DNA from: Paralithodes platypus | Lineage: Eukaryota; Arthropoda; Malacostraca; Decapoda; Lithodidae | Assembly (NCBI GenBank): GCA_032716605.1 | Contig: CM064519.1 | Location: forward strand, 15,467,166-15,531,165 | Direction of reading: 5' to 3' | Length of the DNA: 64,000 bases | In this document: in pieces, positions 44,958-56,117 of the stretch | Layout: each line of letters opens with the position of its first letter | Position numbering within the stretch: position 1 is the first letter of the stretch | Position numbers and translations under genes: made by a program | The notes under the pieces: generated by a model | What the model saw: the letters and a program-made list of their open reading frames with translations, nothing else | Told to the model about the DNA's origin: nothing | Database searches by the model: none

Positions 44958-45023
<66 letters not shown>
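44840..45023. repeat. (TA)n microsatellite with many phase breaks
   Basis: TA tract interrupted by GATACGGTG, ATTATA, ACTGTATA, GGTATAA and a terminal ACCGGT. Confidence 0.97.
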
Positions 45024-45024
<1 letters not shown>

Positions 45025-45295
45025 GGTATGTATATTACAAATAAATATAATAAATATATAAAACAACGTCTGGTAAAAGCAAGCGTGCCAAGAAGAGATT
45101 AATAATTGTGAAATCGAGGCAAAAACTCATACCCAACTCGAATCATTAAAATTATCTTTTAATTGTGTATTTAACTTTCCAAGTGTTCCATCATCTCTTT
45201 ACAGATAATATAAGGACAATAGTTAATTAATGCAATTTATATAAAGCAAACGGAATTATTAGCGTCACTACTGTTTTTCGTGAAATATATATTCT

Positions 45296-45532
45296 ACTAT
45301 AGTTCATTCATTATATGTAGGCCAGAAATCGTGAATATTTACCTCTATTTCTCATAAACGACTGGAGTAATCGAGCTAATATTTCTAACAAAAGGAAAAA
45401 GTCGGCTTCGGAATAGGTGTGAATATTTACAGTCCATTTGCTCTGGCCGGTTTTTTTTTGAGTAGGCTTATAAAGGTTAGGGGTCATAATTGTTCGCCTA
45501 CTTATAATGAATAGACAATAGGATACATATAT
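45296..45532. mobile_element. Family D foldback element
   Basis: ACTATAGTTCATTCATTATATG to TTATAATGAATAGACAATAG. GGCCAGAAATCGTGA pairs with TCATAATTGTTCGCC. Confidence 0.78.
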
Positions 45533-45635
45533 AATTGTATTAATTCCCAAACTATAACCAAATAATGAATACCTAATGGTACGATACATTTTAAACGTAT
45601 ATCAGTCATCTACACAAATGTTTCGGCTGAATACA

Positions 45636-45637
45636 CA

Positions 45638-45689
<52 letters not shown>

Positions 45690-45740
45690 TGTGTGTGTGT
45701 GCGCGTGCGTGTGTGCCTGTGTGTGTCTGTGTATCTGTGT
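45636..45740. repeat. (TG)n microsatellite
   Basis: About 40 TG units decaying into GTGTGCCTGTGTG. Confidence 0.97.
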
Positions 45741-45962
45741 GTGTGAGTATGCGTGGGTGGTGTGCTTAAACTACCAATTATACTTATGAATATCCTGGAT
45801 CATTTAAGCCAATTTATCTCTGCAATATCTTATTTCTAAGGTCTTGCACTTAGTTTTATTATATTTACTTGAGCGACGATATATTTTCGGAGTGAAAGCG
45901 GCAATGGCTACTAAGTTGCAGAGGGCGGCAGTCTTCTATCTATTTGACTCTGCTAAACGTTA

Positions 45963-46045
45963 TTAACCCCTTCAGTACCGGTGCCATTCTCTCCATATAT
46001 TCTGGCTACTATTAGATGATTTTATTCAGCTTAAGAAGGACGTTT
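45963..46045. mobile_element. Family C element, left half, interrupted
   Basis: TTAACCCCTTCAGTACCGGTGCC..GGCTACTATTAGATGATTTTATTCAGCTTAAGAAGGACG, then a T8 run begins a GC-rich insert. Confidence 0.65.
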
Positions 46046-46275
46046 TTTTTTCTTTCTATATTCCAACTACTCCCTCTCGGGCATAGGCTGATAGCCTTTA
46101 TATTACACTCTACCGCTGAACACGGTGAGGCCCGTGAGGTCTTGCTCCAGTCTAGGGAGTGAGACATGCGAAGCTCCACGGCTCGAAGCAACTCCATCTT
46201 TGAAGCTGCTCTGCCTCCACGCTTCAGCGTCTCATCCCCCAAGACTCGGTACCTCACTCTCAGAACGCCACCTAT
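46043..46275 (-). mobile_element. Possible poly(A) retroposon inserted in a family C element
   Basis: On the minus strand a GC-rich ~220-bp sequence (CGAGTCTTGGGGGATGAGAC, GGAGGCAGAGCAGCTTC) ends in AAAGAAAAAAAAC, immediately at the point where a family C element stops. The right half of that element is not found on the other side. Origin unknown. Confidence 0.4.
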
Positions 46276-46348
46276 TGAACAATGAACTCACTAGGCATTG
46301 CCCCTCTGTAGCATATTTTTGAATATGGGAACATGCATACAATGCTAT

Positions 46349-46561
46349 TTAACCCATTCTTTACCGGGGACGTCTTTTAAATAATATTCTAGCTATGTTT
46401 AGAGGAGTTTGTGCTGTTTTAGAAAGATCTGTTGTAGTAGAAAGGGTTAAGTGAGATAGTTAAAAGTCTGTAAATTGTCTTAGGCTCTTAAGAAACTGAA
46501 TAAAATCGTCTAATAGTAGCCAGAATAAAGCAAAAAGACGTCACCGGTACAGAAGTGGTTA
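46349..46561. mobile_element. Family C TTAA foldback element
   Basis: TTAACCCATTCTTTACCGGGGACGTC to GACGTCACCGGTACAGAAGTGGTTAA, 213 bp, both TTAA ends intact. Confidence 0.85.
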
Positions 46562-46659
46562 ATCAGGGAACAATGAGGGTATTTATTTGGCATTTCGGTG
46601 TGCTGTGGTAATGCACTGATACTAGGTACAGCACAAATTCCATCCCAATAATATCTTCC

Positions 46660-46735
46660 CATTGACATATTGGGATTCGAACCCGGGTCCATTGGATTAC
46701 TAGTCCAGCGGCAAGACCACTCCGCCACACCTCCA
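46660..46735 (-). mobile_element. tRNA-like sequence (SINE head or tRNA pseudogene)
   Basis: Minus strand: GGAGGTGTGGCGGAGTGGTC (A box), an anticodon-like arm TGGACTAGTAATCCA with loop CTAGTAA, and B box GGGTTCGAATCCC. The D, anticodon and T regions are spaced as in a tRNA, but the 3' acceptor strand does not match GGAGGTG. Confidence 0.55.
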
Positions 46736-46825
46736 ATTGAAAGGCTACAGACTAACTATTAGACGATTATATTCAGCTTAGGAAAGACGTCTACCAATTG
46801 AAAGGCTACATACTATCTTATTTGT
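46736..46825. mobile_element. Family C fragment
   Basis: TTAGACGATTATATTCAGCTTAGGAAAGACGTC, preceded and followed by copies of CAATTGAAAGGCTACA.ACTA. Confidence 0.45.
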
Positions 46826-46827
46826 TT

Positions 46828-47110
46828 TCTATATGGATGAGGGATACAAAAGGCAGATCTGCCTGTGACGAGAGCCTCTCCCAGAGTGGAAAGAGTGACA
46901 GGGCCAAACTCGAGGAACGTTCGAGTCAAAATGCCTGGACACACGGAGTTTGCAATTCGGGTAATAGGATGAGGAAAAAATTGATTCAGGGAGAGAGTTC
47001 CAGAGCTCAGCTGAAGAATAGAAGAAAGATTGGGAATACTGGTTCACTCTTGAGTGAACTCTGGGTTGCACAAAGTAAGGGTGGGATTGTGTTGCAAGAC
47101 GCTACCACCT
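46828..47110 (-). pseudogene. Jockey-like LINE, 3'-end fragment (~280 bp)
   Basis: Minus-strand peptide RVNQYSQSFFYSSAELWNSL..PESIFSS matches residues SQTFFYSTAELWNSLPESVF of the 60.3-61.3 kb ORF. It ends with GGCCCTGTCACTCTTTCCAC and the GTATCCCTCATCC tail. Confidence 0.85.
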
Positions 47111-47458
47111 ACTCCACTTACAAGTAATTTATAATTTTCCTATATAAAAAATTATGTCCTCCAAGCTTTAAAGCTTTCCTTATTAGCTTAGAATTGTATT
47201 ATGCCCTATTTATTTTAGAAATATTGAAAGAAACTGTACAGACCAAGAAAGAACAACTATGCTAAGTTTATCTGAAATATATTCTATAATGCAAATACCG
47301 CAAAATATTAATATTTAATGAGACTTATCTCAGAACACTTCAATCACCAGAAACTAGAAAGAGTAGGCAGAGGATACGCATAGAATTGCGAAAGAGGCTA
47401 TACAGAAAACCCAATGACATACCATATTGTGTCGTCTGTTCCACCAACTGATTCTACC

Positions 47459-47794
47459 TTAAGGGGAGATTTCCACTTGAGGGATTTTTTTCTTTACCCC
47501 TTTCTCCCTTATGTTTAGCCCCATTGCTTTTGAAGTTTTAAGACGTTCGCCCCATTAGTTTGGCGATTTTAAGAAGATTCACCCCATTTATGTCACTTTT
47601 AAGACCTTTCGTCCCATTTAGGCGTCTATTTTTTCCTGGCGAGCGATAGCGAGCCTGTAATTTAAGAGGAACCGGCCTTCGGCCGGGACATTTTTCTACC
47701 GAAAAATGTACAAATTTATCTTGAAAGGGGGTCAAGGGGGTCTAATTTCAAGCTTGATGGAAGTCCAGGAAACTCACTAAAAACCTCCCCTTAA
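47459..47794 (+). mobile_element. Family A TTAA element, near consensus
   Basis: TTAAGGGGAGATTTCC to CCTCCCCTTAA, 336 bp. All landmarks intact: CTGGCGAGCGATAGCGAGCC, CCGGCCTTCGGCCGGG, CATTTTTCTACCGAAAAATG. Confidence 0.9.
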
Positions 47795-47989
47795 TGCCTA
47801 ATAAATAATACAAATGAATACAAATAATAACAATTAAAATTAAAATAATAGAACTAGAGAGAGTTGAAAAGAGAGTCTGAGATGGGCTACATTACCCCCC
47901 CCCCCCCTGCTTCCCCATCTACACTCTGGGGTCTTATAGTGGCGCGCCGTAATGTCTTCCAACGTATACTTATATGCTTAAAACAGAGG

Positions 47990-48038
47990 GGGACAGAGAG
48001 CGAGAGCGAGAGCGAGAGAGAGAGAGAGAGAGAGAGAG
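47990..48038. repeat. (GA)n microsatellite
   Basis: GAGCGA units passing into pure GA. Confidence 0.95.
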
Positions 48039-48146
48039 AACATATCAGTACGTAATACCTAATTCCCTTTTCCAACCTATCCTACTCTTGTTATGCATAC
48101 AAATAGACGGTAAAATACAGAAATAGAAAAGAGATGTTATACAAAC

Positions 48147-48569
48147 TTAAGGGAGCCCACCTCGCTTTTTTTCTCTTTCTCTCCCTCTCTCTTTGGCTTG
48201 TATTAATTTGGCCCCATTCAGCCTACTGTTTTAAGACGCTTACTCCCATTCAGGTGTCAATATTTTCCTGGCGACATCCAGGTGTCAATATTTTCCTGGC
48301 GAGCGGTAGCGAGCCACCATATATATATTTTTATTTTCACAGCAAGCTAAATTTGTACATTTTTCGATAGAAACGTTTCTCCGGCGACGCCGGATTTCTC
48401 CATACAATGCTACTTCGCTGTCGCTCGCGAGGAAGAAATCGACACCTGGATGGGGATAAACGTCTTAACACAGTTGGCTAAATGGGGCCGAATGGATACA
48501 AGCCAGGGAAATAGAGAAAGGGAGAGAAAGATAAAAAAAAAAAAAAAAAAAACAGGTGACCCCCCTTAA
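48147..48569. mobile_element. Family B TTAA foldback element with a 35-bp duplication
   Basis: TTAAGGGAGCCCACCTCGC to GTGACCCCCCTTAA. The phrase CAGGTGTCAATATTTTCCTGGCGA occurs twice in tandem at 48250-48303. An A20 run lies near the right end. Confidence 0.85.
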
Positions 48570-48832
48570 GAGAGAGCCAAAGAGGGGATGGACAACTTTC
48601 CCCGAGAACATCAACAACACTGCTGGGTTTTAGTGGCGAGCCGTAATGTTCTGTCCAAAACAAGTTTCCTTTTTTCCGGAGATACGGAGAACCGGTGATG
48701 GGGCTTTCTACTTCCCTCTCTTTCTTTATTTCTGAGGGAGTGGAGGGTGGGGAGAGAGCCTTATTTGTTTTAAGTGTCAAATTGTATGTTTTCAGATTGA
48801 TTCATGTTCTATTGCTTCCACTTGTTCATGTC

Positions 48833-49017
48833 ACACACACACACACTCACACTCACACTCACACTCACTCACTCACTCACTCACTCACTCACTCACTCAC
48901 TCACTCACTCACTCACTCACTCACTCACTCACTCACTCACTCACTCACTCACACTCACTCACACTCACTCACTCACTCACTCACTCACTCACTCACTCAC
49001 TCACTCACTCACTCACT
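48833..49017. repeat. (ACTC)n microsatellite
   Basis: About 40 units with CACACT breaks. The Leu-Thr-His-Ser open frames are translations of this tract. Confidence 0.97.
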
Positions 49018-49159
49018 TCCAATGCATACTTTCCATGTATACAAATCGCCCCCTTGGCCGCTCACACCCTTCTGTTTCCCCTACACTTTATGTTCTATCT
49101 TTACTGGCTCCAAACTACGGCACCCTTCATTTACCTCTCTCTCCTTTACTCTCTGATAT

Positions 49160-49161
<2 letters not shown>

Positions 49162-49204
<43 letters not shown>
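49162..49204. repeat. (TG)n microsatellite
   Basis: About 21 TG units. Confidence 0.97.
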
Positions 49205-49207
<3 letters not shown>

Positions 49208-49210
49208 GAG

Positions 49211-49608
49211 AGGTGTGGTGGTGATTTTAAGACCTTTCGCCCCACTTTTTTGTCAATAATTATGTTCTATCCAACAACCAACTCTACTCCTAAAATCGAT
49301 TAATGAAATATTACAAACACATGTGGCAGTCCGTGGATTCGAACCCAGGACGCTCACACCGAAAATCAACACCTTATGCATTGCGCCACGAAGACAGTTA
49401 TAGAATGGTGGACACTGCCTACGATTTATTATGCAACTTCGAATCCTGCATATCAATCTAAGCATGTACACACATCCCAACTGCAACTCACGTAGGCTAT
49501 GCATATGTGAATGGAAAGAGCAATTAATGGGGCCTTAACCACTATTAAGACATTTCATGTCATTAAGGAATCGATTTGTTCATGGCGAGCGATAGCGAGC
49601 CTGTAGTT
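49211..49608 (+). mobile_element. Family A remnant interrupted by a SINE
   Basis: GATTTTAAGACCTTTCGCCCC..TGTCAATAATTATG (49217-49262), then a SINE, then ATTAAGACATTTCATGTCATTAAGGAATCGATTTGTTCATGGCGAGCGATAGCGAGCC (49551-49605). The two pieces are consecutive in the family A consensus. Confidence 0.65.
49257..49400 (-). mobile_element. tRNA-like SINE (type S3)
   Basis: Minus strand: ACTGTCTTCGTGGCGCAATGC (A box), GGTGTGAGCGTCCTGG, B box GGGTTCGAATCC, CACGGACTGCCACATGTG, then ATTAATCGATTTTAGGAG. Closest match to the 37.84 kb copy. Confidence 0.75.
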
Positions 49609-49653
49609 TGTGTGTGTGTGAGAGTAAGAGATAGATACCCTAATACACACCTA

Positions 49654-49665
49654 CCTCTCTCTCTC

Positions 49666-49699
<34 letters not shown>

Positions 49700-49700
49700 C
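49654..49700. repeat. (CT)n microsatellite
   Basis: CT run with one CG break. Confidence 0.95.
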
Positions 49701-49803
49701 TAGCCAGCAGCAAAGGGTAAACTTACACAAAAATGCTACCCAGTATATCCTGTTAGTTAATGAACCTCGAGCGTAATTCCAGATGGGTTTTCCGAGAGCT
49801 TAT

Positions 49804-49913
<110 letters not shown>

Positions 49914-50462
49914 CCAAATTTGCGCTGAGTGAAATATCAAAACGAAAGTGATGTCAAAATTGATCTACTAAACAACTGTATTCGTCCTGTCCTCCATCTC
50001 CATCTCTCAATATTGTAATGATCTCACTGAGGGGCAAGGTAGACAGTTTATTTTTTATTTTTATTATTATATTGTTTTTTGTATTTACTCTTCACTCATT
50101 CACTTATCTCTCTCTCTCTCTCTCTCTCTACGGAACACACACACACTCACGTTCTCACATACAAACTCACTCACACTTACACACACTCACTTTCTCATAT
50201 ACACGCATACACATTAATTCGCTCTCAATATCACACATTCTCTCTCTCTCTCTTGGGCATCGTTCTCACCCCATTGCAGGAATCATTTGCACCCATTATT
50301 TTTCTTGCAGTCTCAATTAATCACTTGGTCGACTAATTCGTCTTCTGGTCCTCAATGATGTGCAAATGTTTAGCCAAGCGGTATTCCAACGTTGCTTATT
50401 TTACATTAACACACACACACACACGCACGCACACACGCACTATCTCGGTCACTATCTATCTA

Positions 50463-50465
<3 letters not shown>

Positions 50466-50515
<50 letters not shown>
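50466..50515. repeat. (TG)n microsatellite
   Basis: About 24 TG units. Confidence 0.97.
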
Positions 50516-50519
<4 letters not shown>

Positions 50520-50724
50520 ACTGCTCAGTATACCCTCCCTCTTTTTTTTTTCTCTCTCTCTCTCTCTCTCCTTTATTTTCGCATGCCCTGATGATCACAG
50601 TGCTAAGGGTTATCACGTGTCTGTGTTTCTTCCACTACCAAACATTTTACCTCTCCAACCCTTCCCCTCTCCTCATGACACACCTGGGAATCACCTACTA
50701 TATCCACCTTATTCGCCAAACGTT

Positions 50725-50830
50725 TTACCCCTCTTCAACGTTTCTTCAGTTAAAATAAATAATAAATGTTTGCGTGACATCCTCTTCAACGTTTCTTCAG
50801 TTAACATACATAATACATGTTTGCGCTACA
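50725..50830. repeat. 57-bp imperfect tandem duplication
   Basis: CTCTTCAACGTTTCTTCAGT + TAAAATAAATAATAAATGTTTGCG occurs twice (50732 and 50781). Confidence 0.75.
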
Positions 50831-50904
50831 TGGCTTCCTTTATTTACAAGACACAAACACTCCTCGGACGCCATTTTAGACGGACGTGTTTGTGTCAGCT
50901 CCCA

Positions 50905-51058
50905 TCTAAATGGCACGAAAAGTCTTAATATTGACAAAGAAATGGGGCCGTAAAGTCTTAAAATTGCCAAACTAATGGGCCGAACATCTTAAAATCTAAA
51001 AAAACACACAATGGAGCTAAACATAAGAGAGCCAGAATAACCCCCCCCCCCCCCTTAA
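50905..51058 (-). mobile_element. Family A element, left-arm fragment
   Basis: TCTAAATGGCACGAAAAGTC to a C14 run and CTTAA; joined through that TTAA to a complete copy. Confidence 0.75.
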
Positions 51059-51389
51059 GGGGAGGTTTTTAGTTCGTTCCCTAGAATTCCATCAAGCTTA
51101 AAATTACACCCCCTAGACCTCCTTTCTAGATAAATTTGTACATTTTTCGGTAGAAAAATGTCCCGGCCAAAGGCCGGTTCCTCTTAAATTACAGGCTCGC
51201 TATGGCTCGCCAGGATAAAATCGACACATAAATGGCACGAAAGGTCTTAAAATTGACAGAAATGGGTTGAAAGTTCTTAAAATCGTCAAAATAATGGGGA
51301 AAACGTCTTAAAATTAGAAAAACAATGAGGCTAAACATGAGGGAGAAAGGAGTCAAGAAAAAAATCCCTCAAGTGGAAATCTCCCCTTA
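51055..51389 (-). mobile_element. Family A TTAA element, near consensus
   Basis: TTAAGGGGAGGTTTTTAG to GAAATCTCCCCTTAA, 335 bp. Intact ACATTTTTCGGTAGAAAAATGT, CCGGCCAAAGGCCGG and GGCTCGCTATGGCTCGCC. Confidence 0.9.
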
Positions 51390-51877
51390 AGCAGAACGAG
51401 GAATCCAACGTATAAGGAGAAGAGAGAGAAGGAAACATTTTGGGATCACAGACACATATATTCTATTATTACTTATATATTGTTGCTCTGTGTGTGTGAT
51501 TGTGTAAAGTTGGACCGAGCACACAGAGAAAAGTTGATTCGCAACTATTGGCAAGAAGGAGGTTAATTAAAGTTGAGGAAAAGTTTGTGTAACATATGGT
51601 ATGGTCGGGGGAGGATCGGGTGACAAGGAGAGTATCGGGGTCATGGGGATGCATGACTGGGGGAATTCCCATCCAGATGACTATAACAAACCATCATAAC
51701 AGAATTAGGCTACAGATGAAAATAAACCATATATTAGGTCCTACTAAAGTCATATTAAATCCTTACCTAATTCTATAACTAACCCAAAACATTGTCGCAT
51801 TGTCTATTATAAGTCAAACCTTACACGAATGGAAACATTAATGTGTAGAGAAAATATAAAATATAATCACTACTTCC

Positions 51878-51946
51878 CAGTGTGGTTCGAACACCTGGCT
51901 ACTAGATGGGAGCTCAGGGTGTTTCCACTGCGCTGCCATGTCTTTA
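51878..51946 (-). mobile_element. tRNA-like sequence (SINE head)
   Basis: Minus strand: GACATGGCAGCGCAGTGGAAAC (A-box region), CAGGTGTTCGAACCACACTG (B box). It ends exactly where a family B element begins. Confidence 0.5.
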
Positions 51947-52331
51947 TTAAGGGGGGTCACCTGTTTTGTTTTTATCTTTCTCTCCTTTTCTCTCTTTCTC
52001 TGGCTTGTATCCATTCGGCCCCATTCAACCAATTGTTTTAAGACGTTTATCCCCATCCAAATGTCAATTTCTTCCTGGCGAGCGGTAACGAGCCAGCATT
52101 GTATGGAGAAATCCGGCTTCGCCGGAGACACTTTTCTATCGAAAAATGTACAAATTTAGCTTGCTGTCAAAACAAAACAAATATATATGCTGGCTCGCTA
52201 CCGCTCGCCAAGAAAATATTGACACCTGCATGGGGGTAAACATCTTAAAACAGTAGGCTGAATGGGGCCGAATGGATACAAGCCAAAGAGAGAGGGAGAG
52301 AAAGAGAAAAACGCGAGGTGGGCCCCCTTAA
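51947..52331. mobile_element. Family B TTAA foldback element
   Basis: TTAAGGGGGGTCACCTG to GGTGGGCCCCCTTAA. Centre GGCTTCGCC; both GCGAGC motif pairs are present. Confidence 0.87.
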
Positions 52332-52375
52332 AACTCGTTACCTTGCAGTGACTAATTCACCAGATTTTTTCCTTG

Positions 52376-53563
52376 AAATGTGTTGTGGAGAAATATCTGG
52401 AGAAGCAACAAAAGTTGTATGCTGCCTTTATGGACTTGGAGGAGGCCTATGACAAGAGTTGATAGAGAAGGTCTGTGGAAAGTACTGACAATATACGGAG
52501 TAGATGGCAAGTTGCTGAAAGCAGTGAATAGCATGTTTATGAGGGTGCAAAGGCATCAGTACCGTACGTGTGGAGAATGAGCAGAGCGAGTTTTGTTATC
52601 TGAATGTTGGGTTACAGCAAGAGTGTGTGATGTTCCCATGGATGTTCAAGAATCAATATATATATGGATGGAGGCATAAAAGAAATACAAGGAAGAGCAG
52701 TGGATGTTGGTGTACTGCTGATAAAGGAAGGAAATGAGTGGAAGTTGCCTGTACTGCTGTTTGCCGACGATACAGTTCTGATGAGCGATAGTGAATGGGA
52801 GTTGCAGGGTGTGGCTAATGTGTTTGGAATAGTGTGCGAACAATGGAATCTGAAGGTAAATACGGGAAAGAGTAAGGTTATGGTCTTTGAAAGAGGTGCA
52901 AGAGTGTGAGGTGAGGTTGAATGGTCAGGCTATGGAGAATATTAGCTCATTTAAATATATGCACAGGTGTTGAGTAAAGATGGGACTATGGATGAAGACG
53001 TGTGGGAGAGGGTGCAACAGTTGAAGAGGATTATAGGAATGCTGAAAGCAGTAACAAAAAATAGGGTGGTCAGCATGGAAGTAAAGAAGTCCTTGCATGA
53101 CAGTGTTGTAATCCCAACATTGACATACGGGAGTGAAGCATGGACATTGTTGGAGAGACACAAACCAAGAGTGAGAGGGGTGGAAATGAGTTACTTGAGA
53201 AGTGCGTGCGGAGTTACATGGAGGGATAGACAGACGAATGAGGAATTACGAGAGCGGTGTGGTGTGGATGTGCTGGAAAGTGTGAAAAGGAATACCTTGA
53301 GATGGTTCGACCATGTGGAACGTATGGGAAACGAGAGAATGACTAAGAGAGTGTACGAAAATAAGGTGGAAGGACAGAGAGGGAGAGGTATACTAAGAGA
53401 GAGGTGGAAGGATGGAGAAGTATATGCGTGAAATTGGTGCTAGATGGGAGGAGGAGCATCAACTGACTGGGGACCGAGGTGCATGGGGGCGATTCATTCG
53501 TGGCCACCCCTTCGAGGATCACGGCGGTTCCGACAATAGCTAGATAGATAGATCATTACATCC
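52376..53563 (+). pseudogene. RTE-like LINE, 5'-truncated and frameshifted reverse transcriptase
   Basis: Broken pieces of an RT in order: VVEKYLEKQQKLYAAFMDLE (52382), VDREGLWKVLTIYGVDGKLL, then LPVLLFADDTVLMSD with the FADD catalytic motif (52745-52790), NLKVNTGKSKVMVFERG, and a 154-codon C-terminal part (52967-53431) with SLHDSVVIPTLTYGSEAW and RSACGVTWRDRQTNEELR. Several frameshifts separate them. It ends in CAATAGCTAGATAGATAGATC, a GATA-type tail shared with the fragment at 55.94 kb. Sister copy on the minus strand at 57.4-58.6 kb. The RTE clade is my best guess; a reverse-transcriptase phylogeny would settle it. Confidence 0.85.
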
Positions 53564-53649
53564 CTTAGCTGATGGTACTGCTACGTTATGCATCCATTTG
53601 ATCACTAAAGCACTTCTCCTATATCATTATCCTATCATTATCCTATCAT

Positions 53650-53838
53650 TATCCCCTACTAACTTCCTAGTCCTGCCACGTTAGTGGCAGGGCAGTAGTT
53701 CCCTTTCCAATGTTCCCTTACCCACTCTAAACCACTGTTTGGACACTTGATCCTCAGTGTTTTGGAGGACAAGCAACCTAGAAGGGTCACTAGACCTGTT
53801 GTTGCTTGATTTCCTTTGTACTCCTTTGTACTCCTTTA
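53650..53838 (+). repeat. 185-bp segment shared with 57211-57392
   Basis: CCCTACTAACTTCCTAGTCC, GTTCCCTTTCCAATGTTCCC, CTCAGTGTTTTGGAGGAC, GTCACTAGACCTGTTGTTGC: about 90% identical to the later copy. Each lies beside an RTE-like LINE. Identity unknown; it could be part of another element. Confidence 0.75.
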
Positions 53839-54002
53839 TACCGGTACTCTACTTCTCCTATATCATTATCCTATACCGGTACCGGTACTCTACTTTTAAC
53901 ATGACGTAAAGGTGACTCCATTAGTAACTGATTTCTTGATAATATAAAAAAAAAAAAATGCTATGTGTATGTATTCTATTACAGTAATGTCAAGTTTTGA
54001 TA

Positions 54003-54163
54003 ATTCACAACATATTGGGCTATAAGATAGTTATAATTAGGACGGGGTTAAGTAAATTCACAACATATTGGGCTATAAGATAGTTATAATTAGGACGGGG
54101 TTAAGTAAATTCACAACATATTGGGCTATAAGATAGTTATAATTAGGACGGGGTTAAGTAAAT
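54003..54163. repeat. 53-bp tandem repeat, 3 copies
   Basis: Unit TTCACAACATATTGGGCTAT + AAGATAGTTATAATTAGGACGGGGTTAAGTAAA, essentially perfect. Confidence 0.95.
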
Positions 54164-54341
54164 TGTTCGTCAACTTAAAATATACAGTCTACAGAAATAG
54201 CTAGACAAAAATAAGGGACCTTATCTTATTGTAAGAGTTACGAAATATACTTTCACTCTCGGACTACAAGACTTCAAAGCATATTCCTAAAATATATGAA
54301 AACACAAACACTAGGTAAACATTTAAAGGCTTACACAGCAA

Positions 54342-54675
54342 TTAAGGGGAGATTTCCACTTCAGGGATTTTTTTCTTGACCCCTTTCTCCCTCATGTTTA
54401 GCCCCATTGCTTTTGATATTTTAAGACGTTCGCCCTAGTAGTTTTGACATTTTAAGAAATTTTAACCCATTTCTGTCAATTTTAAGACCTTTCGTGCCAT
54501 TAAGGTGTCGATTTTTTCTGGCGAGCGATAGCGAGCCTGTAATTTAAGAGCAACCGGCCTCCGGCCGGGAAATTTTTCTACCGAAAAATTTACAAATTTA
54601 TCTTGAAAGTGGGTCTAGGGGTGTAATTTTAAGCTTGATGAAAACGTAGGGAACAAACTAAATACCTCCCCTTAT
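54342..54675 (+). mobile_element. Family A TTAA element, near consensus
   Basis: TTAAGGGGAGATTTCCACTTC to ACCTCCCCTTAT (right TTAA mutated). Core CTGGCGAGCGATAGCGAGCC, hairpin CCGGCCTCCGGCCGG. Confidence 0.88.
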
Positions 54676-54990
54676 GGAAACGAATATTTACAGGCATAGC
54701 AAATTTCTTCCTTGATCTCTTAATTCCCCCCCCCCCCCCCGTCAGAATTAGGGTGCCGTAAAAACAGTGCTGGAGCCGGAAGTTCTGGAGTAGCTAATCC
54801 CCCCCCCCCTCCCCCGTTAAGGCGTATATAAGTTGTAAGCCAGAGTTATTTGGGGGTGCTGTTCCAGTTAATTTAATATAATTTGGGTTAAGTTTAGTAT
54901 ATTTCAGTTGAGTTGAGTTTAGTTCGAAACTTCAGATCATGAGTTCGAAATTTTAGATCAGTGTACGCTACATTATAATACCGGTACCAT
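54676..54990. other. C-run-rich spacer
   Basis: C14 and C9 runs at 54727 and 54800; otherwise unique-looking with no gene. Confidence 0.5.
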
Positions 54991-55029
54991 AGAGCAAGAC
55001 CAATAATATACTATATATTATTGGTCTTG
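54991..55029. other. Hairpin of 16-bp stem
   Basis: GCAAGACCAATAATATA pairs with TATATTATTGGTCTTGC around 3-5 bases. Function unknown. Confidence 0.75.
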
Positions 55030-55046
55030 CCACTGAGTAGACACTC

Positions 55047-55390
55047 TTAAGTGGACCGACCTGCTATTTTTTCTTCCTCTTTATGGGTAGTAGCCATTCG
55101 ACCCCATTGAGCCTACTGTTTTAAGACGTTTATCCTCATCCAGGTGTAGATTTACCCCTGGCGAGCGATAGCAAGCCAGCATATTTTGAACTATGTTTTA
55201 CACAGCTGGCTCAATTTGTAAATTTTTCAGTAGAAAAATGTCTCCGGCGAAGCCAAAATTCTCCGTAAAATGATGGCTCGCTATCGCTCGCCAGGAAAAA
55301 TCGATACCTGAATGGGGAGAAACGTCTTAAAACAGTAGGCTGAATGGGGCCAAATGGATAAAACCCAGAGAGAAAAAGCAGGTTGATCCA
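55047..55390. mobile_element. Family B element, diverged
   Basis: TTAAGTGGACCGACCTGC, GCCATTCGACCCCATTGAGCC..GGCGAGCGATAGCAAGCC, GGCGAAGCCAAA, GGCTCGCTATCGCTCGCC..GGGGCCAAATGG. The right end is decayed. Confidence 0.72.
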
Positions 55391-55458
55391 GGGTCTTAGT
55401 GGCGGGCCGTAATGTTCCCTACACTGATCCATGCTTATATACCTAAAATAAGAAGAAG

Positions 55459-55464
<6 letters not shown>

Positions 55465-55539
<75 letters not shown>

Positions 55540-55543
55540 GAGT

Positions 55544-55590
<47 letters not shown>
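55465..55590. repeat. (GA)n compound microsatellite
   Basis: GA with periodic AAAGAGAG breaks. Confidence 0.96.
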
Positions 55591-55592
<2 letters not shown>

Positions 55593-55642
55593 ATCTGGGG
55601 GTTGTTTGATCTGAATTCGAGTGCGTTATACCTGAGCCAAAG

Positions 55643-55895
55643 TGGTGTAGCAAAGTGGTATATCAAAGTGGTACATCAAAGTGGTACATCAAAGTGGTAC
55701 ATCAAAGTGGTACATCAAAGTGGTACATCAAAGTGGTACATCAAAGTGGTACATCAAAGTGGTACATCAAAGTGGTACATCAAAGTGGTACATCAAAGTG
55801 GTACATCAAAGTGGTACATCAAAGTGGTACATCAAAGTGGTACATCAAAGTGGTAAATCAATGTGGTATATCAAAGTGGTATATCTAAGTGGTAT
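55643..55895. repeat. 13-bp minisatellite, about 19 copies
   Basis: Unit CATCAAAGTGGTA, perfect in the middle and diverged at both ends (TAGCAAAGTGGTA, TATCTAAGTGGTA). It is open in all three frames, giving a repeat of 13 residues. A microsatellite-like artefact, not a gene. Confidence 0.95.
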
Positions 55896-55935
55896 ACATT
55901 AATAGATATACCCTGTATATAATCAAGGGTATAAA

Positions 55936-56117
55936 CAGGTATCTATCTATCTATCTATTGCCTGACGCCGTGATCCCCGAAGGGGTGGCCACGAACGAAC
56001 CGCCCCCATGAACCTCTGTCCCCAGTCAGTCGACGCCCCTCCCCCCAACCAGCACCGCCTTCGTTCATGTACTTCCTCACTCCATCCTTCCACCTCTCTT
56101 TCGGTCTACCTCTCCAC
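55936..56117 (-). pseudogene. RTE-like LINE, 3'-end fragment
   Basis: Minus strand: CGTTTGTGGAGAGGTAGACC, AGAGGTGGAAGGATGGAGTG, GACTGGGGACAGAGGTTC, GGCCACCCCTTCGGGGATCACGGCGTC, then tail CAATAGATAGATAGATAG. Same end as the element at 53.5 kb. Confidence 0.85.

Noticed and set aside
46660..46735. Functional tRNA gene with an AGT-type anticodon loop
   Set aside because: A and B boxes are good, but the acceptor strands do not pair; better as SINE head or pseudogene. A covariance-model tRNA scan would decide.
48695..49259. Two ~150-codon open frames with Leu-Thr-His-Ser repeats
   Set aside because: Translation of an (ACTC)n tract.
55590..55902. Repeat protein with period 13 (KWYIKVVHQSGTS)
   Set aside because: A 13-bp repeat is open in every frame if the unit lacks stops. 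No start context or flanking coding sequence.
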